A DNA stretch of 64,000 nt, from the NCBI GenBank assembly GCA_029961685.1, contig JARWKL010000008.1, positions 18,137,981 to 18,201,980 on the forward strand. Direction: 5' to 3'. This DNA is from Aristolochia californica. Taxonomy: Eukaryota > Streptophyta > Magnoliopsida > Piperales > Aristolochiaceae. This document shows positions 62,201 through 64,000 of the stretch, in pieces. The position numbers and the translations under genes were made by a program. Within the stretch, counting starts at the first letter, position 1. Every line of letters begins with the position of its first letter. Below the pieces are notes generated by a model that saw nothing but the letters and a program-made list of their open reading frames with translations, made no database searches and was not told where the DNA came from.

Positions 62201-64000
62201 GGGATTTTTAACAGAGTGTTGACTCCCAATCTATAAGTCATTCCTTTAAAAAATATAGCCCCTTACACAAGATAAATCACTTTACAATCATCAATGATCG
62301 TCAGATCAACTTTTTGTAAATGGGCAAAATAGTGGCTTGTTTGACTCGGTAAATATCCCACCGCATGTTCACTTGACAATTTAATGTTATTTTCTTTAAA
62401 AGATTTGGATCCATAGGTCATTTGCATCTTAAACATGTTTCAAGCACGCATATCATTTTTTAAAACATGTGTAGAAAAATCTCTTTCTTATTAAATTCCA
62501 AGCCATGTGGGTTGAACTAGTGGAATTTCTCAAACTTAGATAACAAAACTTTTGTGTTCATTTATGGTGTGGGAATAAATTCTCTTTACTTACATTTGTT
62601 ATTGCTTTAAATTCTTTCCATACATAAACTCTAAAATATTAAATTTTTCATGATCTATTTGCCTTTTATCTCTTTTTTTGTTTACGAGATAAAGGGAAAG
62701 TGAAAACCTCAAGTTTTTATTTTAGGAATAAATATACATCTAAAATGGAATGCACAATGCACAAATGTAGAAAGAGATAATTCCAAAAAGTGTTTTTAAT
62801 TTTTAGGGATTGTAAACTCTTTTTAGTTTTTATATAGCATGTTTTACAATAGTCGGGAAAAGGAGGAGGCAGGGAATTTTTAACTGAGTGTTGAATCCCA
62901 ATCAATAAGTTATTACATACAAAAAGATACCCGTTACGCATGATAAATAACTTTACAATCATCCATGATCGTTAGGTTAGGTATTTTTAAATGGACAAAA
63001 TAATGGCTTGTTTGACTCAGGTAAATATTCCACCACACGTTTACTTGAGAATTTAATGTTATTCTCTTTAAAAAGTTTGGATCCATAGGTCATTTTCATC
63101 TTTAACATGTTTCAAGCATGCATATCCATTTTTTAAACCATGTGTAGAAAAATCTCTTTCTTATAAAATTCCAAACCATTAGGGTTAAACTAGAGGAATT
63201 TCCCAAACTTGGATAACAAAACTTTTTTGTTCATTTGTGGTTTGTGAAAAAATTTCTTTACTTACATTTGTTATTGTTTTAAATTCTTCCCATACATAAA
63301 CTCTAAAATGTTTATTTTGTTGTGATCTATTTGCCTTAGATCTCTTTTATTGTTTATGACATGAAAGGAAAGTGAAAACTCAAGTTTTGATTTACGAAAA
63401 AAGTATACATCTAAAATTGAAATGTATAATCCACAAATGTATAGAGAGATAATTCAAAAAAGTGTCTACAATTTTTAGGGATTGTAATCTCTATTTAGTT
63501 TTTATATATCCGGTTTTGCAATCGTCGGGAAAAGGGGGAGGCGGGGGATTTTTAACTAAGTATTGACTCCCAATCCATAAGTTATTCCTTTAAAAAATAT
63601 AGCCTTTTATGCATGACAAATCATTTTACAATCATCTATGATTATTAGGTTAGCTTTTTGTAATTGGGCAAAAAAATGGCTGGTTTGACTCGGGTAAATA
63701 TCCCACTGCACGTTCACTTGAGAATTTAATGTTATTCTCTTTAATAGATTTGGATCCATATTTCATTTAAATCTTTAACATGTTTCAAGCTTGCATATCT
63801 ATTTTTTAAAACATATGTAGAAAAATATCTTTTTTATAAAATTCCAGGCTATTAGGGTTTAACAAGTGGAATTTCTCAAATTTGGATAACAAAACTTTTG
63901 TGTTCATTTATAGTGAGTGAATAAATTTTCTTTACTTACATTTTTTAATGTTTTAAATTCTTTCCATACATAAAATCTAAAATTGTCATTTTGTTATGAT

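Larger units (their letters stand above)
23607..64000. repeat. Satellite array, block 3 (runs past window end)
   Basis: About 61 tandem copies of the ~670-bp monomer, continuing to the last base. The GGTTTGGATCC landmark recurs about every 670 bp (for example 33148, 33818, 34488, 35158). Exceptions are copies with internal deletions, seen near 26490, 32250, 36840, 49250, 55300, 61240 and 61985. Variation concentrates at CG sites (CAATCGTCGGG, CCGCACGTTC, GTTACGCATG). The largest open frames (up to 112 codons, minus strand) fall at the same place in each monomer, but the consensus there contains stops, so they are not genes. Except for the subregions listed separately I see only satellite here. 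Confidence 0.97.
44700..64000. repeat. Higher-order repeat of 8-9 monomers
   Basis: A monomer type marked by CTATCATCGGTAGGTCAA and GTTCAGTTGAG occurs at 46439, 51777, 58034 and 61745. It is followed each time by a type with TTGTATAGCATG and TTGAATCCCAATCAATAAG (lost by deletion at 61985). Next comes a type with TTTTGTATTGGTC (47461, 52779, 59061), and then, in two cases, a shared series of three more types. Another conserved order, marked by TAGAGTGAGAG, CATGATCTATTTGCC and TTTATGACATGAA, is seen at 48.2-49.5 and 62.1-63.4 kb. Marker spacing is about 8 monomers, then 9 (plus 245 bp), then 5.5. Confidence 0.8.

Noticed and set aside
5792..64000. CRISPR-like regular repeats
   Set aside because: Repeats are ~670 bp with no unique spacers; this is a eukaryotic satellite.

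Overview
The window looks like repeat-dense heterochromatin from a plant, most likely a flowering plant. It contains a decayed chromodomain-type Ty3/gypsy pol, several LTR elements primed by initiator tRNA-Met (TGGTATCAGA-type sites), a telo-box of the plant type, and about 55 kb of AT-rich tandem satellite. I see no intact host gene, tRNA, rRNA or CRISPR array. Every protein-like signal belongs to a transposon remnant or is accidental. The species cannot be read from this sequence.

Layout. 1-5611: 3' part of a degenerate Ty3/gypsy chromovirus (RT, RNase H, integrase, chromodomain, probable 3' LTR). It is split by a 2.6 kb non-autonomous LTR retrotransposon on the minus strand (1059-3640) flanked by a perfect 5-bp target duplication. 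5612-5791: short unclassified spacer. 5792-14782, 18379-21244 and about 23607-64000: one satellite family with a period near 670 bp, roughly 79 recognisable copies, broken by two insertions. 14783-18378: compound element made of two related LTR elements head to head, so the outer ends are inverted LTRs; a near-matching 5-bp target duplication flanks the whole unit. 21245 to about 23606: a third member of the same non-autonomous family, on the minus strand, whose right junction has lost about 300 bp of satellite.

Within the satellite, variant monomers recur in a fixed order and reveal higher-order repeats: a tetramer repeated twice (26.0-31.3 kb), a probable trimer (36.6-41.5 kb), and an 8-9-monomer unit at the right end (44.7-64 kb). 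A G-rich tract found in every monomer has expanded into pure G runs of 11, 13 and 26 bases at the same monomer position in three copies. The 26-G run lies just beside an apparently perfect 245-bp tandem duplication.

No new protein-coding system is present. The most unusual items are the inverted-LTR compound element, a 23-33 bp palindrome kept in all three family members, and the layered higher-order organisation of the satellite. All alignments, counts and identities were made by eye.
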